Program-made: the position numbers and the translations under genes
DNA from: Bog-756 sp963778165
Lineage (GTDB): Bacteria; Actinomycetota; Acidimicrobiia; Acidimicrobiales; RAAP-2
NCBI GenBank assembly: GCA_963778165.1
Contig: CAVZTE010000007.1
Location: forward strand, 1 to 64,000
Reading direction: 5' to 3'
DNA: 64,000 nucleotides
Shown: in pieces, positions 27,675-36,922 of the stretch
How the letters are laid out: every line of letters begins with the position of its first letter
Position numbering within the stretch: the first letter of the stretch is position 1
Notes under the pieces: model-generated
What the model saw: the letters and a program-made list of their open reading frames with translations, nothing else
Databases searched by the model: none
What the model was told of the DNA's origin: nothing

Positions 27675-28414
27675 CCGGCGCGCCGTTCCGCCCTACCGCC
27701 GACTCGCTCCTACCCGAGCTCACCCCGCGCCAGGAGCTGGCCCTGCTGGCCCGCACCCTCTGGCACGAGGGCTACGACGACCATCTGGCCGGGCACATCA
27801 CCTACCGCCAGCCCGACGGCACGTTGCTCTGCAGTCCGTGGCTCCTGCTGTGGGAGGAGCTGCGGCCCGGGGACGTCCTGGTCATCGATCCCGATGGCCA
27901 CGTGCTCGAGGGCAACTGGCCCGTGCCATTGGGCATCCCACTCCACCTCGAGCTCCACCGACAGCGGCCCGAGGTGGTGGTGGCCGTGCACAGTCACCCC
28001 CGCTACGCCACGGTCTGGGCCGACCTGGCCCGGGTCCCCGGCTGCTACGACCAGAGCTCGGCCCTGGGGGGCGGGGAGCCGGTGGTGGTCGACGAGTACG
28101 ACGGCCCGGTCAACTCCCGCGACAGTGCGGCGCGGGCGGTGAAGGCCATGGGGCCGGCGGACGTGGCCCTGTTGGTCAACCACGGGGTGTTCGTCACCGC
28201 CGGCAGCATCCGAGCCGCCCATCAGCGCGCCGTGGCCCTGGAGTACCGGGCCCGGCGGGCCTGGCACGTCGAGGCGCTGGGAACGGGACGGGAGCTGCCC
28301 GAGCCGTCGCGGTCGTTCTTCCGGGCCTCGGACGGCGAGGGTTTCATCGGCTTCTGGGAGGCCATGGCCCGGCGGGAGCTCCGTGACGATCCCACTCTCT
28401 TGGACCCCTCCTGA
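27671..28414 (+). CDS. class II aldolase/adducin-family protein
   Basis: A 247-residue zinc enzyme fold. The metal site is HSHPR in the centre and NHGVFV downstream; the N-terminal HLAGHITYR is also typical. Members cleave aldols or decarboxylate, for example fuculose-phosphate aldolase and aldolase-like decarboxylases. GTG at 27671 overlaps the upstream TGA, coupling it to the amidohydrolase. Without a phosphate-binding signature I can identify, the substrate remains open. Confidence 0.85.
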   Translation: MTGAPFRPTADSLLPELTPRQELALLARTLWHEGYDDHLAGHITYRQPDGTLLCSPWLLLWEELRPGDVLVIDPDGHVLEGNWPVPLGIPLHLELHRQRPEVVVAVHSHPRYATVWADLARVPGCYDQSSALGGGEPVVVDEYDGPVNSRDSAARAVKAMGPADVALLVNHGVFVTAGSIRAAHQRAVALEYRARRAWHVEALGTGRELPEPSRSFFRASDGEGFIGFWEAMARRELRDDPTLLDPS

Positions 28415-28561
28415 CCTGGACCGGCGCCCCCGCCAGCCGTGAGGCCGACCCGGAGGCCGGCGCCGGGTCGATCGGTCCCGATGCCCCCGCCACACCCCGT
28501 CTGTGTACCCTTTGGGGGTCAGCCGGTTGGCGTAGCCGGCACGCGCCGGAGGGGAGTCCCA

Positions 28562-29591
28562 GTGCATCTACCAAGGTCCAGGCGGGTCGTGACAGCCGGA
28601 GTCGTCGGAGTGGTGGCGGCCCTCGGGGCCGGGGCGGTCTTCGGGTTGGTCGGGAACGCCGGTGCCGCTTCGGGCCAGGCCACCGCGGTCTCCCACGTCA
28701 CCGGAGCCCCCACGGCCAGCTTCAAATTCTCGGTCTCGGTCCGCGGGCTCACGCCGTCGGCTGTGACCATCACCGGATCGGGCCAGGCCGACGCGGCCAC
28801 CGATGCCGCCTCGTTGACCGTGCAACTCCCGGCCGCGGTGGCCAAGCTGCTGCCCGGGGGGAAGGCCGCTCCCGAGGTGGTCAAAGCGGAGTTGGTCAGC
28901 CACACCGTCTACCTGAACGTTCCCGGCCTCTCCGCCCTGGTGGGCAAGCCGTGGATTGCGGTGTCGATACCGGCCGCCGACAACTCCCAGGTTTCGGGCA
29001 TCTTCTCCAAGGTGGCCTCGGCCCTCGGCGATGTGAACTCCATCGTCGCTCTGGCTCACTCCCACCACGCCACGGTGACCTCGCTGGGCACCTCGACCGT
29101 GGACGGGGTGACCGCCACCGGCCACAAGATCGTGACCACGCTGGCCCATGGCAAGGCGGACGTGACCGCAGACCTCTGGGCGGATACCGCGGACCGCCTG
29201 GTGCAGGCGGACGCCAAGGTGGCTGTCACCACCAAGAAGCATCACGCCGACATCGAGCGCGGCCCTCGACCTCAGCAAGTACGGCGCCCCGGTGACCATC
29301 GCCGCCCCACCCCCGTCGCAGGTGAAGGTGGTCCCGCTGTCCACGGTGGAGTCGTTCCTGGGCAAGGACCTGCACCTCGGTCAGGGGTCGGGCGGCCAGC
29401 CCACCTGGCACGGAACGTCCGCCGGTGTTGCTGACCAGGCCGGTCACTGGGCTGCGGGTGTGGCGGCCGGCTCCGCCGCCGGTCACTGGGCTGCCGGCAT
29501 GGCCCACCGCGTGGGCCATGCCTTCGGCGGGGCGGGTCACAAAGGACACGGTGTGTTCGGCGGCCTCTTCCGTCTGGCCCTGCGCTTCTAA
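28562..29591 (+). CDS. exported LppX/LprG-like protein, one frame break
   Basis: GTG at 28562 follows a GGAGGGG ribosome site. Residues 1-35 are a Sec signal (RRVVTAGVVGVVAALGAGAV) ending in AGAASG without a lipobox Cys, so it is secreted or membrane-anchored rather than lipidated. The mature part (FKFSVSVRGLTPSAVTITGSG, HTVYLNVPGLSALVGKPWIAV, WADTADRLVQADAKV) resembles the lipid-carrying LppX/LprAFG fold. Near 29250 ATCGAGCGCGGCC carries one base too many; removing it joins the frame to AALDLSKYGAPVTI. The C-terminal 90 residues have repeats of GHWAAGMA. Function: probable envelope lipid binding (inference). Confidence 0.65.
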
Positions 29592-29664
29592 GCACAGCCT
29601 CCACCCGGCCCGACCGGGCGTCAGGCCGGCCTCGCCGCCGGCCCCGGAGTCGAGGGGCTAGCGG

Positions 29665-31350
29665 TTGTCCCGGGTCCGGTCGGTCCTCTCGGTCTTCCGG
29701 TCGGCATTCGCCAACCCCACCCTGCGCCGGGTGGGGTCGGCCTACGCCCTCTTCGGCTCGGCCGAGTTCGGCATCTGGCTCATCCTCTTGGTCTACGCCT
29801 ACCAGCGGGGCGGTCCGTCGGCGTCGGTGGTGATGGTCCTGGTGCAGCTCATCCCCTGCGTGCTGCTCAGCCCGTTCATCGGATCCTTCGCCGACCGCCG
29901 GCGTCCGAGCGCCGTGCTCCGCGCCGGCTACGGGATCCAAGCCACCACCATGGCCGGCGTGGCCGTGGTGGTGGGCCTCCACGCCCCCACCGTCCTGGTC
30001 TATCTACTGGCGGCCCTGGCCTCGCTCGGGCTCAGCGTGACCAGGCCGGCCCAGGCCGCGTTGCTGCCCGCCATCGTCCGCACCCCGGACGAGTTGACCG
30101 CGGCCAACGTCATGACCGGGTGGACCGAGGGAGCAGCCAGCCTGGTCGGGCCGGCGGTGGCCGGGTTGGTGCTGGCCCTGAGTGGGCCGGCTGCCGCGGT
30201 AACGGTCATGGCCACCATGACCGGCCTCTCGCTGGTGCTGGTGGCCACGGTGACCGGTCCGCCGGCCGCCATCCAGACCGACCCCACTGCCGATACCGAC
30301 CCCACTGCCTCGGTCACCAGCGGAGTCCGATCCAACCTGGCCACCGCCTTCGCCCACCCCCAACTCCGGGTCCTGTTGACCCTGCACGCCTTCTACTTCG
30401 TGCTCATCGGCTCGCTGGACCTCCTCTGCGTCATCCTGGCCCTGTCCGTCCTGCACCTGGGGGCCGGAGGGGCCGGCTACCTCAACGCCGCCCTCGGGGC
30501 CGGCGCCCTGCTGGCCGGGTTCGTGACCGCTTTTCTGGTCGGCCGGCGACACCTGTCCCGGACCCTCACCCTGTCGCTGGCCATTTCGGTGGGGGCCCTG
30601 GCCGTGATCGCCGCCGTGCCCCGGGTGGCCCCGGCCTTCATCCTGATCGCCACGGTGGGCCTGGCCGGGACGGTGTTCGACATCACCGGCCGCACCCTGC
30701 TGCAACGCGCCGCACCCCCGGACGCCATCGCCGGCTCGTTCTCCATCCTCGAGGCCACCACCGACTTCGGCCTGGCCACCGGAGCCGTCCTGGTGCGGGC
30801 GGCCATTGCCGTGGGCGGCGTGCGGGCCGCCCTGCTGGCCCCGGCGGTGGTGGCGGCGGTGCTCATCGCCGTCCTGTGGCGCCAGCTGACCCGGATCGAC
30901 GCCACCGCCACCGTGCCCCAGGTGGAGATCCAGCTGCTGCGCTCGCTCCCCATCTTCGCCGCTCTCAGTCCCCCCTCACTGGAAGGCGTGGCCCGCCAGC
31001 TCGAGCCGGTCGCGGTGGCGGCCGGCACGGTGGTGGTGGCCCAGGGCGAGCCGGGCAACTGTTACTACGCGGTGGCCGATGGGCAGCTCACCGTGACCCG
31101 CGACGGGCAACCGGTCGGAACACTCGGGCGCGGTGAGGGGTTCGGTGAGATCGCCCTGGTCCACCAGGTGCCCCGCCAGGCCAGCGTGACCGCGGTCAGC
31201 GAGTGTCTGTTGTTCTCCCTCGACAAGGAACCGTTCGTCCAGACCTTGTCCGGACACGCCGCCGCGGCGTCGGCGGTGAGCGCGGTGGTGGCCCGGCACC
31301 TGGGCCACGACGAGCCGGTCCCCGAACCCGACGACGGCCACGACGGTTGA
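29665..31350 (+). CDS. MFS-type transporter fused to a cyclic-nucleotide-binding domain
   Basis: A 561-residue fusion. Residues 1-415 are an MFS exporter with 10-12 membrane helices, including the loop 2-3 motif SFADRRRPS (GxxxDRxxR type). Residues 425-545 are a Crp-like cNMP-binding domain: LRSLPIFAALSPPSLEGVA, GEPGNCYYAV, and the phosphate-binding cassette GEGFGEIALVHQVPRQASV with the Glu and Arg that contact the nucleotide. A cyclic nucleotide could therefore gate or tune transport. It starts with TTG. A TetR gene follows 101 nt downstream on the same strand. Confidence 0.85.
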   Translation: MSRVRSVLSVFRSAFANPTLRRVGSAYALFGSAEFGIWLILLVYAYQRGGPSASVVMVLVQLIPCVLLSPFIGSFADRRRPSAVLRAGYGIQATTMAGVAVVVGLHAPTVLVYLLAALASLGLSVTRPAQAALLPAIVRTPDELTAANVMTGWTEGAASLVGPAVAGLVLALSGPAAAVTVMATMTGLSLVLVATVTGPPAAIQTDPTADTDPTASVTSGVRSNLATAFAHPQLRVLLTLHAFYFVLIGSLDLLCVILALSVLHLGAGGAGYLNAALGAGALLAGFVTAFLVGRRHLSRTLTLSLAISVGALAVIAAVPRVAPAFILIATVGLAGTVFDITGRTLLQRAAPPDAIAGSFSILEATTDFGLATGAVLVRAAIAVGGVRAALLAPAVVAAVLIAVLWRQLTRIDATATVPQVEIQLLRSLPIFAALSPPSLEGVARQLEPVAVAAGTVVVAQGEPGNCYYAVADGQLTVTRDGQPVGTLGRGEGFGEIALVHQVPRQASVTAVSECLLFSLDKEPFVQTLSGHAAAASAVSAVVARHLGHDEPVPEPDDGHDG

Positions 31351-31399
31351 GGCTGTTCGGACAGGGGGACAGTGGGAACAGTCCCGAAGGCAACAACGG

Positions 31400-31415
31400 T
31401 TGACCCGGTGTACAC
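31400..31415 (+). promoter_or_regulatory. possible TetR promoter/operator
   Basis: A -35-like TTGACC at 31400 is followed by the perfect 8-bp palindrome GTGTACAC at 31408-31415, 36 bp upstream of the TetR start. No good -10 box is visible, so this is tentative. Confidence 0.25.
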
Positions 31416-31451
31416 AGAATTGGCAACCTTGGCGGTAGCCTCTCGCTCACC

Positions 31452-32147
31452 ATGCCCACACCCACCCCCTCCGACGGCACCGACAGCACGGGCATCGCCG
31501 GGTTGGGCGGGTTGGCCGGAACGCCGGCGGACCAGGCCGCGCCGCTGCCGGCCCCGGCCACCGACGGTCGCCAACTGCGACGCCAGCGCAATCGGGAAGC
31601 GGTGGTGGAGGCCCTGCTCGACCTGTACCGCGACGGGGAGCTCCGGCCCAGCACCGAGGCCATAGCGGCCAAGTCCGGGCTTTCGCCCCGCTCCCTGTTC
31701 CGGTACTTCGACGACGTCGACGACCTGATCGATGCGGCCGTGGCCCGCCAGCGGGACCGGGCCCTCCCCCTGGTGTCCATCGACATCTCGCCCGACCAGC
31801 CGTTGGCGGCCAAAGTGTCGGCCCTGGTGGACCAACGGTTCCGGCTCTTCGACGTGGTGGGAAACGCCGCCTTGGTGACCCGGTTGCGATCGCCGTTCCA
31901 GCCCCTGTTGGCCGCCCAGCTGGCATCCAACCGGGAGTACCTGCGTACCCAGATGAAAGAGCTCTTCGCTCCGGAGCTGGCGGCCATGGAGCCGGCGGCC
32001 GCGGCGGCGGCGTTGGCCACGGCCGATGTCATGGCCTCCTTCGAGGCCCGCCAGCTGCTCCGGGACGACCAGGGCCTGCCGGTGCCCGAAGCCAAGGCGG
32101 CCATGGTCGGCGCCCTGGTGGCCCTCCTCGGGCCGGCTGTCCCCTGA
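31452..32147 (+). CDS. TetR-family transcriptional regulator
   Basis: A 231-residue regulator with a long Pro/Ala-rich N-terminal tail (about 35 residues). The HTH region follows: RNREAVVEALLDLYRDGELR, then STEAIAAKSGLSPRSLFRYF. The C-terminal ligand domain is all-helical. It ends 2 nt from the convergent stop of the DHA2 transporter gene, so it is a candidate controller of that pump or of the upstream MFS-cNMP protein. Confidence 0.85.
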   Translation: MPTPTPSDGTDSTGIAGLGGLAGTPADQAAPLPAPATDGRQLRRQRNREAVVEALLDLYRDGELRPSTEAIAAKSGLSPRSLFRYFDDVDDLIDAAVARQRDRALPLVSIDISPDQPLAAKVSALVDQRFRLFDVVGNAALVTRLRSPFQPLLAAQLASNREYLRTQMKELFAPELAAMEPAAAAAALATADVMASFEARQLLRDDQGLPVPEAKAAMVGALVALLGPAVP

Positions 32148-32148
32148 C

Positions 32149-34182
32149 TCAGACCGGAGCCGGGCGGGCGTCGGCCAACAACTTGTCGTCGTCCGCCAGC
32201 AGCGACTTGGCCAGATTGCGAACCATGTCCACCACCTCGGGATGGGTCTCGGGGTCCCAACCCTCCAGCAGCTCGGTCAACGACTGGCGGCGGGCCACGG
32301 TGAGCCGGTCGATGGCCGCCCGTCCGGCGTCGGTGATCACCAGCTGGCACTCGGCCTCGGGCCCCAGCCGGGCCACCAGCCCCCCGGCCACCAGCGAGTC
32401 CACCCCGGGCTCCAGCCGCTCGGGATCCACGTGCAGCCGCTCACCCACCTCGTCGAGGGTGCAGTCGGGTCGGTCGGCCAACCGGTAGAGCATCCAGCAC
32501 GCCCGGGGGTCCAGGTCCAGCCCGGCCCGGGTGGACAGGGTCTCGTAGAGCTCGCTCCGGTTCTCCTGGCTGGCGGCCCGCTCCAGGATGCGCTGGATCT
32601 CCCCCAACGAGGTCCGGGGCTCGGGGGTTCCGAGGTGCTCGGCCGGTTCCGAGGTGCGGATGGACTTGCGCAGCTCGATCTCGGGGAGCATCCAGGTGAG
32701 CAGGAAGGCCCCGAAGCAGATGGGCACGCCCACCAGGAACACCGTCTGGACGGTGTGGGCGATGCCCTGGATGACCCCGGCCTCCACCGCCGGGGGGAGG
32801 TGGTGGATGACCGAGGGGTTGTCGGTGTTGATGCTGAACCCCGCCGGCACCTGGGACAGGTGCAGGGCGCGCAGCACGTTGCCGATGAGCAGGTTGGCGA
32901 AGATGGCCCCGAACACCGCGGTGCCGAAGGAGCCGCCGATCATGCGGAAGAAGGTCACCCCTGAGGTGGCCGTGCCCAGCTCCTCGTAGGGGACGGCGTT
33001 CTGGACCGCCACCGTGAGCACCTGGAGGACCAGCCCCAGTCCCAGGCCGAACACCACCATGTAGGCCGCCATGGTCCAGGCCCCGGTGGTGACGCCGATG
33101 AGTGACATCAGGTACAGCCCGACGGTCATCAACGCCGTGCCCACCACCGGGAACACCTTGTAACGACCCGTCCGGCTGACCAGCTGCCCCGATCCGATGG
33201 AGGCCACCAGCAGCCCGCCCATCATGGGGGCCAGGCGGACGCCCGAGGCGATGGGGCTGATCCCTTTGACCTCCTGGAAGAACAGCGGCAGGAAGGTCAG
33301 CGTCCCGAACATGGCGAACCCCACCACGAACCCGATGGCACTCGACGCCGAGAAGACCTTGTTGGCGAAGAGCGGCAGGGGCAGGATCGGCTCCACGGCG
33401 CGCCGTTCGGCCAGCAGGAAGGCCACGGTGAGGACGACCCCGCCGAGGGCCAGGGCGATGCTGGTGGGCGAGGTCCAGGGGAACGAGGTCCCCCCCAGGC
33501 TGGTGAACAGCACCAGGGCCGTGGCGGCGGCGGCGATCAGGAACGTGCCCAGGTAGTCGATGACCCGGTGGACCCGGCTGAGGCTGCCCGGCAGGGCCAC
33601 GGCGGTGACCACCAGGGCCACGATCCCGATGGGGATGTTGATGTAGAAGATCCACCGCCAGCTCAGGTAGTCCACGAAGACCCCGCCGATCAGCGGGCCC
33701 AGCAACGACGTCACCCCGAACATGGCCATGAACAGGCCCATGTAGCGGCTCCGCTCCCGGGGGGAGACCACGTCGCCCAGGATGGTCATGGCTCCCACCA
33801 TCAGTCCGCCGCCGCCCAACCCCTGGACCGCCCGGAACAGGATCAGCTCCAGCATGGAGTGGCTCAGTCCGGTGAGGGCCGACCCCACCAGGAACAGCAC
33901 GATGGCCGCCTGAAAGAAGAACTTGCGCCCGTACTGGTCGCCGAGCTTCCCCCACAAGGGCGTGGACACGGTCGACGACAGCAGGTAGGCGGTGACCACC
34001 CAGGTGAGGTGGGAGGCGCCGTGCAGGTCGCCGACGATGGTGGGCAGGGCCGTGGCCACCACGTTCTGGTCCAGAGCGGCCAGGAACATCCCGAGGATCA
34101 GCGCCCCGATGACCAGCAGGACCCGTCGATGGCTCAGCGGCGTGACCGGTGCGGGCACTTCCACTGACGGCGCCTCGGCCAT
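32149..34182 (-). CDS. DHA2 (14-helix) MFS drug exporter fused to a C-terminal winged helix
   Basis: A 677-residue fusion. Residues 15-510 are an EmrB/QacA-type exporter: MFLAALDQNVVATALPTIV (motif D1), WGKLGDQYGRKFFF (motif A), and GLMVGAMTILGDVVSPRERS. After helix 14 an RTSLGEIQ linker leads to residues 545-677, which read as a MarR-like winged helix (AGLDLDPRACWMLYRLAD, CTLDEVGERLHVDPERLEPG, GLVARLGPEAECQLVITDAG). I start at MAEAPS (34182). The DNA-binding-like tail on a membrane pump is unusual; it may act as a sensor or dimerisation module. Confidence 0.88.
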   Translation of the reverse strand: MAEAPSVEVPAPVTPLSHRRVLLVIGALILGMFLAALDQNVVATALPTIVGDLHGASHLTWVVTAYLLSSTVSTPLWGKLGDQYGRKFFFQAAIVLFLVGSALTGLSHSMLELILFRAVQGLGGGGLMVGAMTILGDVVSPRERSRYMGLFMAMFGVTSLLGPLIGGVFVDYLSWRWIFYINIPIGIVALVVTAVALPGSLSRVHRVIDYLGTFLIAAAATALVLFTSLGGTSFPWTSPTSIALALGGVVLTVAFLLAERRAVEPILPLPLFANKVFSASSAIGFVVGFAMFGTLTFLPLFFQEVKGISPIASGVRLAPMMGGLLVASIGSGQLVSRTGRYKVFPVVGTALMTVGLYLMSLIGVTTGAWTMAAYMVVFGLGLGLVLQVLTVAVQNAVPYEELGTATSGVTFFRMIGGSFGTAVFGAIFANLLIGNVLRALHLSQVPAGFSINTDNPSVIHHLPPAVEAGVIQGIAHTVQTVFLVGVPICFGAFLLTWMLPEIELRKSIRTSEPAEHLGTPEPRTSLGEIQRILERAASQENRSELYETLSTRAGLDLDPRACWMLYRLADRPDCTLDEVGERLHVDPERLEPGVDSLVAGGLVARLGPEAECQLVITDAGRAAIDRLTVARRQSLTELLEGWDPETHPEVVDMVRNLAKSLLADDDKLLADARPAPV

Positions 34183-34285
34183 GCATCGCTCCCTCTCGGC
34201 ATCGACGACGCCTCTCACCCACCATCCTAAAGGACCTGCCTGTACCCCTCAGGAGCGGGCCCCGGCGCGGCCCGCCCGACCGGGC

Positions 34286-35077
34286 TCACTCCGGCAGGGC
34301 CCGGAGGGTCGCCACCAGGGAGGCCAGGTCCGAGTGGTCGATCCGGGCCGCGGAGCGTGGCGAGGCCCGGCCCAGTGAGGAGCCGAAGGGCAGGGCGTCG
34401 ACCAGCCCCCTCCCCACCCAGCTGCGCACCAGGCGCAGTTCGGTGGAGCGGCTGAGGGCCTGCTCCTCCACCGACCGGCCCTTGGACATGAGGGCGGCGT
34501 TGGTCAGCCGCCTCACCTCGGTCCGGTCCACCGGGATGCCGGCCCGGTTGAGCCGGCGCACCAGGTACGAGCCGGTGTTGTACCAGTCGCAGCAGCCATG
34601 GACCACCGAGGCCACCTGGCCCACCGCCCCGTCGATGGCCAGGGCCAGCACCGGCCCGCCCTCCAGGGTGGTGGTGGCGGCCGCGGTGACCAGGGCCAAC
34701 TGCAGCGCCCCCATGGCGGTGGCGATGGACCGGGTCTGGCGGGCGGCCAACTGCTCCACCCCCCGCTGGTCGTAGAGCACGGCGGGGTGGTCGAGCACCT
34801 GTCCCGACATCCAGTCGAGCAGCCGGGGAGGCGTGGCGCTCACCTGGCGACGGACCCGGCGGATCCGTCCCCGCCCCCCCGACAAGGCGGCCCGTCCCAC
34901 GCTGCCGAAGGCCGCCTCCAGCTGGGCGGCGGCCTCCGAGGGCAGTCCGTCCGGTCGAAGGAGGGAGCGGAAGGCCCTCTGGGCGGCGGCCCGGGCCCGG
35001 GCCACCCGGGAGGGGCGGGCATCACGCGCACCCGGCCCCGGCTCCAACGGCTCGGACTCCGGTGGAAGCTCGCTCAC
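34286..35077 (-). CDS. uncharacterised cytoplasmic/peripheral protein
   Basis: A 263-residue protein starting at GTG 35077. The N-terminus is charged and Pro/Glu-rich. The centre has a hydrophobic Ala/Thr-rich stretch (MGALQLALVTAAATTTLEGG and VLALAIDGAVGQVASVVHG) that could be a membrane hairpin, and the tail is basic. A vague likeness to EcsC-type proteins is not enough for a call. It stands alone between the DHA2 pump gene and the divergent monooxygenase. Confidence 0.6.
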   Translation of the reverse strand: MSELPPESEPLEPGPGARDARPSRVARARAAAQRAFRSLLRPDGLPSEAAAQLEAAFGSVGRAALSGGRGRIRRVRRQVSATPPRLLDWMSGQVLDHPAVLYDQRGVEQLAARQTRSIATAMGALQLALVTAAATTTLEGGPVLALAIDGAVGQVASVVHGCCDWYNTGSYLVRRLNRAGIPVDRTEVRRLTNAALMSKGRSVEEQALSRSTELRLVRSWVGRGLVDALPFGSSLGRASPRSAARIDHSDLASLVATLRALPE

Positions 35078-35222
35078 GCCAGGAGTCTCAACGAGCCCCC
35101 ACCCCCACCGCAAGGGCCCGGCGTCGTCCCCGGCGCGCCCGGCCTACCATCGGAGGTGAGACGGGGGGTCTGCCCGACGGTCGGATGGAGACCGCGTCGG
35201 GGGCCCGGACCGGGGAGCGAAC

Positions 35223-36875
35223 ATGGCACTGGACATCGGGCGCAGGAGGCTGGGGCGGGAGGTGCGGACGGCCCGACGTGAGGGGCGACCCGTCCCCCGC
35301 GTGGTCATCGTGGGCGGGGGATTCTCGGGGTTGGGCTTCGCCATCCAGCTGATCCGGTCGGGCATCCGGGAGTTCACCATCATCGAGCAGTCCGACGGGG
35401 TGGGCGGGACCTGGAAGGAGAACACCTACCCGGGGAGCGGGTGCGACGTGCCCTCCCACCTCTACTCGTTCTCCTTCGCCCCCAAGTCCGATTGGACCCG
35501 GCGGTACGCCGAGCAGCCGGAGATCCTCACCTACGCCGACCGGCTGGTGCGGCGTTACCGGCTCGCACCGCACCTTCGCCTGGGGACCACGGTCACCGGG
35601 GCCGAGCTCGACGAGGCCTCGGGCCGGTGGCGGGTCACCGTCTCCCCGACGCCGGCCGACAGCGGGGACGCTTCGGGCCCGACCGAGGAGATCACGGCCG
35701 ACGCCGTCATCTTCGCCTGCGGCCAGCTCAACCGGCCCCACATCCCCGACCTGCCCGGCCTGGAGGAGTTCGGCGGACCGAGCTGGCACTCGGCCCGTTG
35801 GGACCACCGCGTCGACCTGGCCGGCCAACGGATCGGCGTGGTGGGCAGCGGGGCCAGCGCCATCCAGTTCGTGCCACCGGTGGCCGCCGTAGCCAGCCAA
35901 CTCACCATCTTCCAACGGACCCCCAACTACGTGGCGCCGAAGAAGGACCGCCGCTACGGGACCCGGGCCCGCTGGCTGTTCGAACACGTCTCGGCCTGGG
36001 AGCGGGCCTACCGGTGGTGGATCTACTGGAGCCTGGAGTTCCGGTGGATCTGGTTCCGCAAGGACAGCTGGGCCGGCCGCAAGCTCGGTGAGCTGTTCAC
36101 CAAGGGGATCAACGCCGACGTGGTCTCCGAGCGCCTCCCGGCCCACGCCGTCCTCCCCGACTACCCCATCGGCTGCAAGCGCATCCTCATCTCCAGCGAC
36201 TGGTATCCGGCCCTGATGAGGCCCAACGTCGAGGTGGTGGATGAGCCCATCGACCACGTCGAGGCCGACGCCGTGGTCACCGCGGACGGCCGGCGCCGTC
36301 CAATCGACGTGTTGATCTTCGGCACCGGCTTCTCCACCACCGACTTCCTGGCCCACATCCCGGTGACCGGTGAGGGAGGTCGGGCCCTGGCCGACGAGTG
36401 GGCCGAGGCCAGCCATGCCTACCTGGGCATGGCCGTGGCCGGCTTCCCCAACTGCTACCTGCTCTACGGGCCCAACACCAACCTGGGCCACAACTCGATC
36501 CTGTTCATGGTGGAACGGCAGATCAACTTCATCCTGCAGGCGCTGGCCGTCCAGACCTCCGAGCTGGGCCGACAGCGGGCGGCCCTGGTGGGCGTGGACC
36601 GCGCCGCCTACCAACGCGACGACGAGCGGACCCAGCGGCTGATGGCCGGCACCACCTGGGTGTCCGGCTGCACCAGCTGGTACAAGGCCGCCACCGGGCG
36701 GGTCACCAACAACTGGCCCACCTGGACCGTGCGCTACTGGTACGAGACCCTGCGCCTCCGGCCCACCGATCTCGAGGTACACGGCCGGGACCGGAGCGAC
36801 CGCATGGACGGGCCCGATGGCACCACCCCGGCCCCGACCCCCACCGTCGGAGCGGCGGTCGACGTCGGTAGCTGA
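35223..36875 (+). CDS. Baeyer-Villiger-type flavin monooxygenase
   Basis: A 550-residue FAD/NADPH enzyme that inserts oxygen next to a ketone. The FAD motif is VVIVGGGFSGLGFA (residues 27-40) and the NADPH motif is IGVVGSGASAIQF. Between them the BVMO fingerprint FxGxxxHxxxW[PD] is met by FGGPSWHSARWD. The remaining length, including FGTGFSTTDFLAHI and GPNTNLGHNS, is normal for the family. A hydrophobic aromatic-rich segment near residue 265 may sit on the membrane. Along with the P450 and LLM enzymes it fits ketone, terpenoid or steroid oxidation. Confidence 0.9.
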   Translation: MALDIGRRRLGREVRTARREGRPVPRVVIVGGGFSGLGFAIQLIRSGIREFTIIEQSDGVGGTWKENTYPGSGCDVPSHLYSFSFAPKSDWTRRYAEQPEILTYADRLVRRYRLAPHLRLGTTVTGAELDEASGRWRVTVSPTPADSGDASGPTEEITADAVIFACGQLNRPHIPDLPGLEEFGGPSWHSARWDHRVDLAGQRIGVVGSGASAIQFVPPVAAVASQLTIFQRTPNYVAPKKDRRYGTRARWLFEHVSAWERAYRWWIYWSLEFRWIWFRKDSWAGRKLGELFTKGINADVVSERLPAHAVLPDYPIGCKRILISSDWYPALMRPNVEVVDEPIDHVEADAVVTADGRRRPIDVLIFGTGFSTTDFLAHIPVTGEGGRALADEWAEASHAYLGMAVAGFPNCYLLYGPNTNLGHNSILFMVERQINFILQALAVQTSELGRQRAALVGVDRAAYQRDDERTQRLMAGTTWVSGCTSWYKAATGRVTNNWPTWTVRYWYETLRLRPTDLEVHGRDRSDRMDGPDGTTPAPTPTVGAAVDVGS

Positions 36876-36922
36876 TGGCCCCGCCCGGGTCGGTCTCCCT
36901 CAGGAGCCGACCGGGCCGGTGC

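Noticed and set aside
32441..34225. 594-codon minus-strand frame inside the DHA2 gene
   Set aside because: It is the +1 shadow of the exporter gene, rich in Pro, Gly and Arg with no domain.
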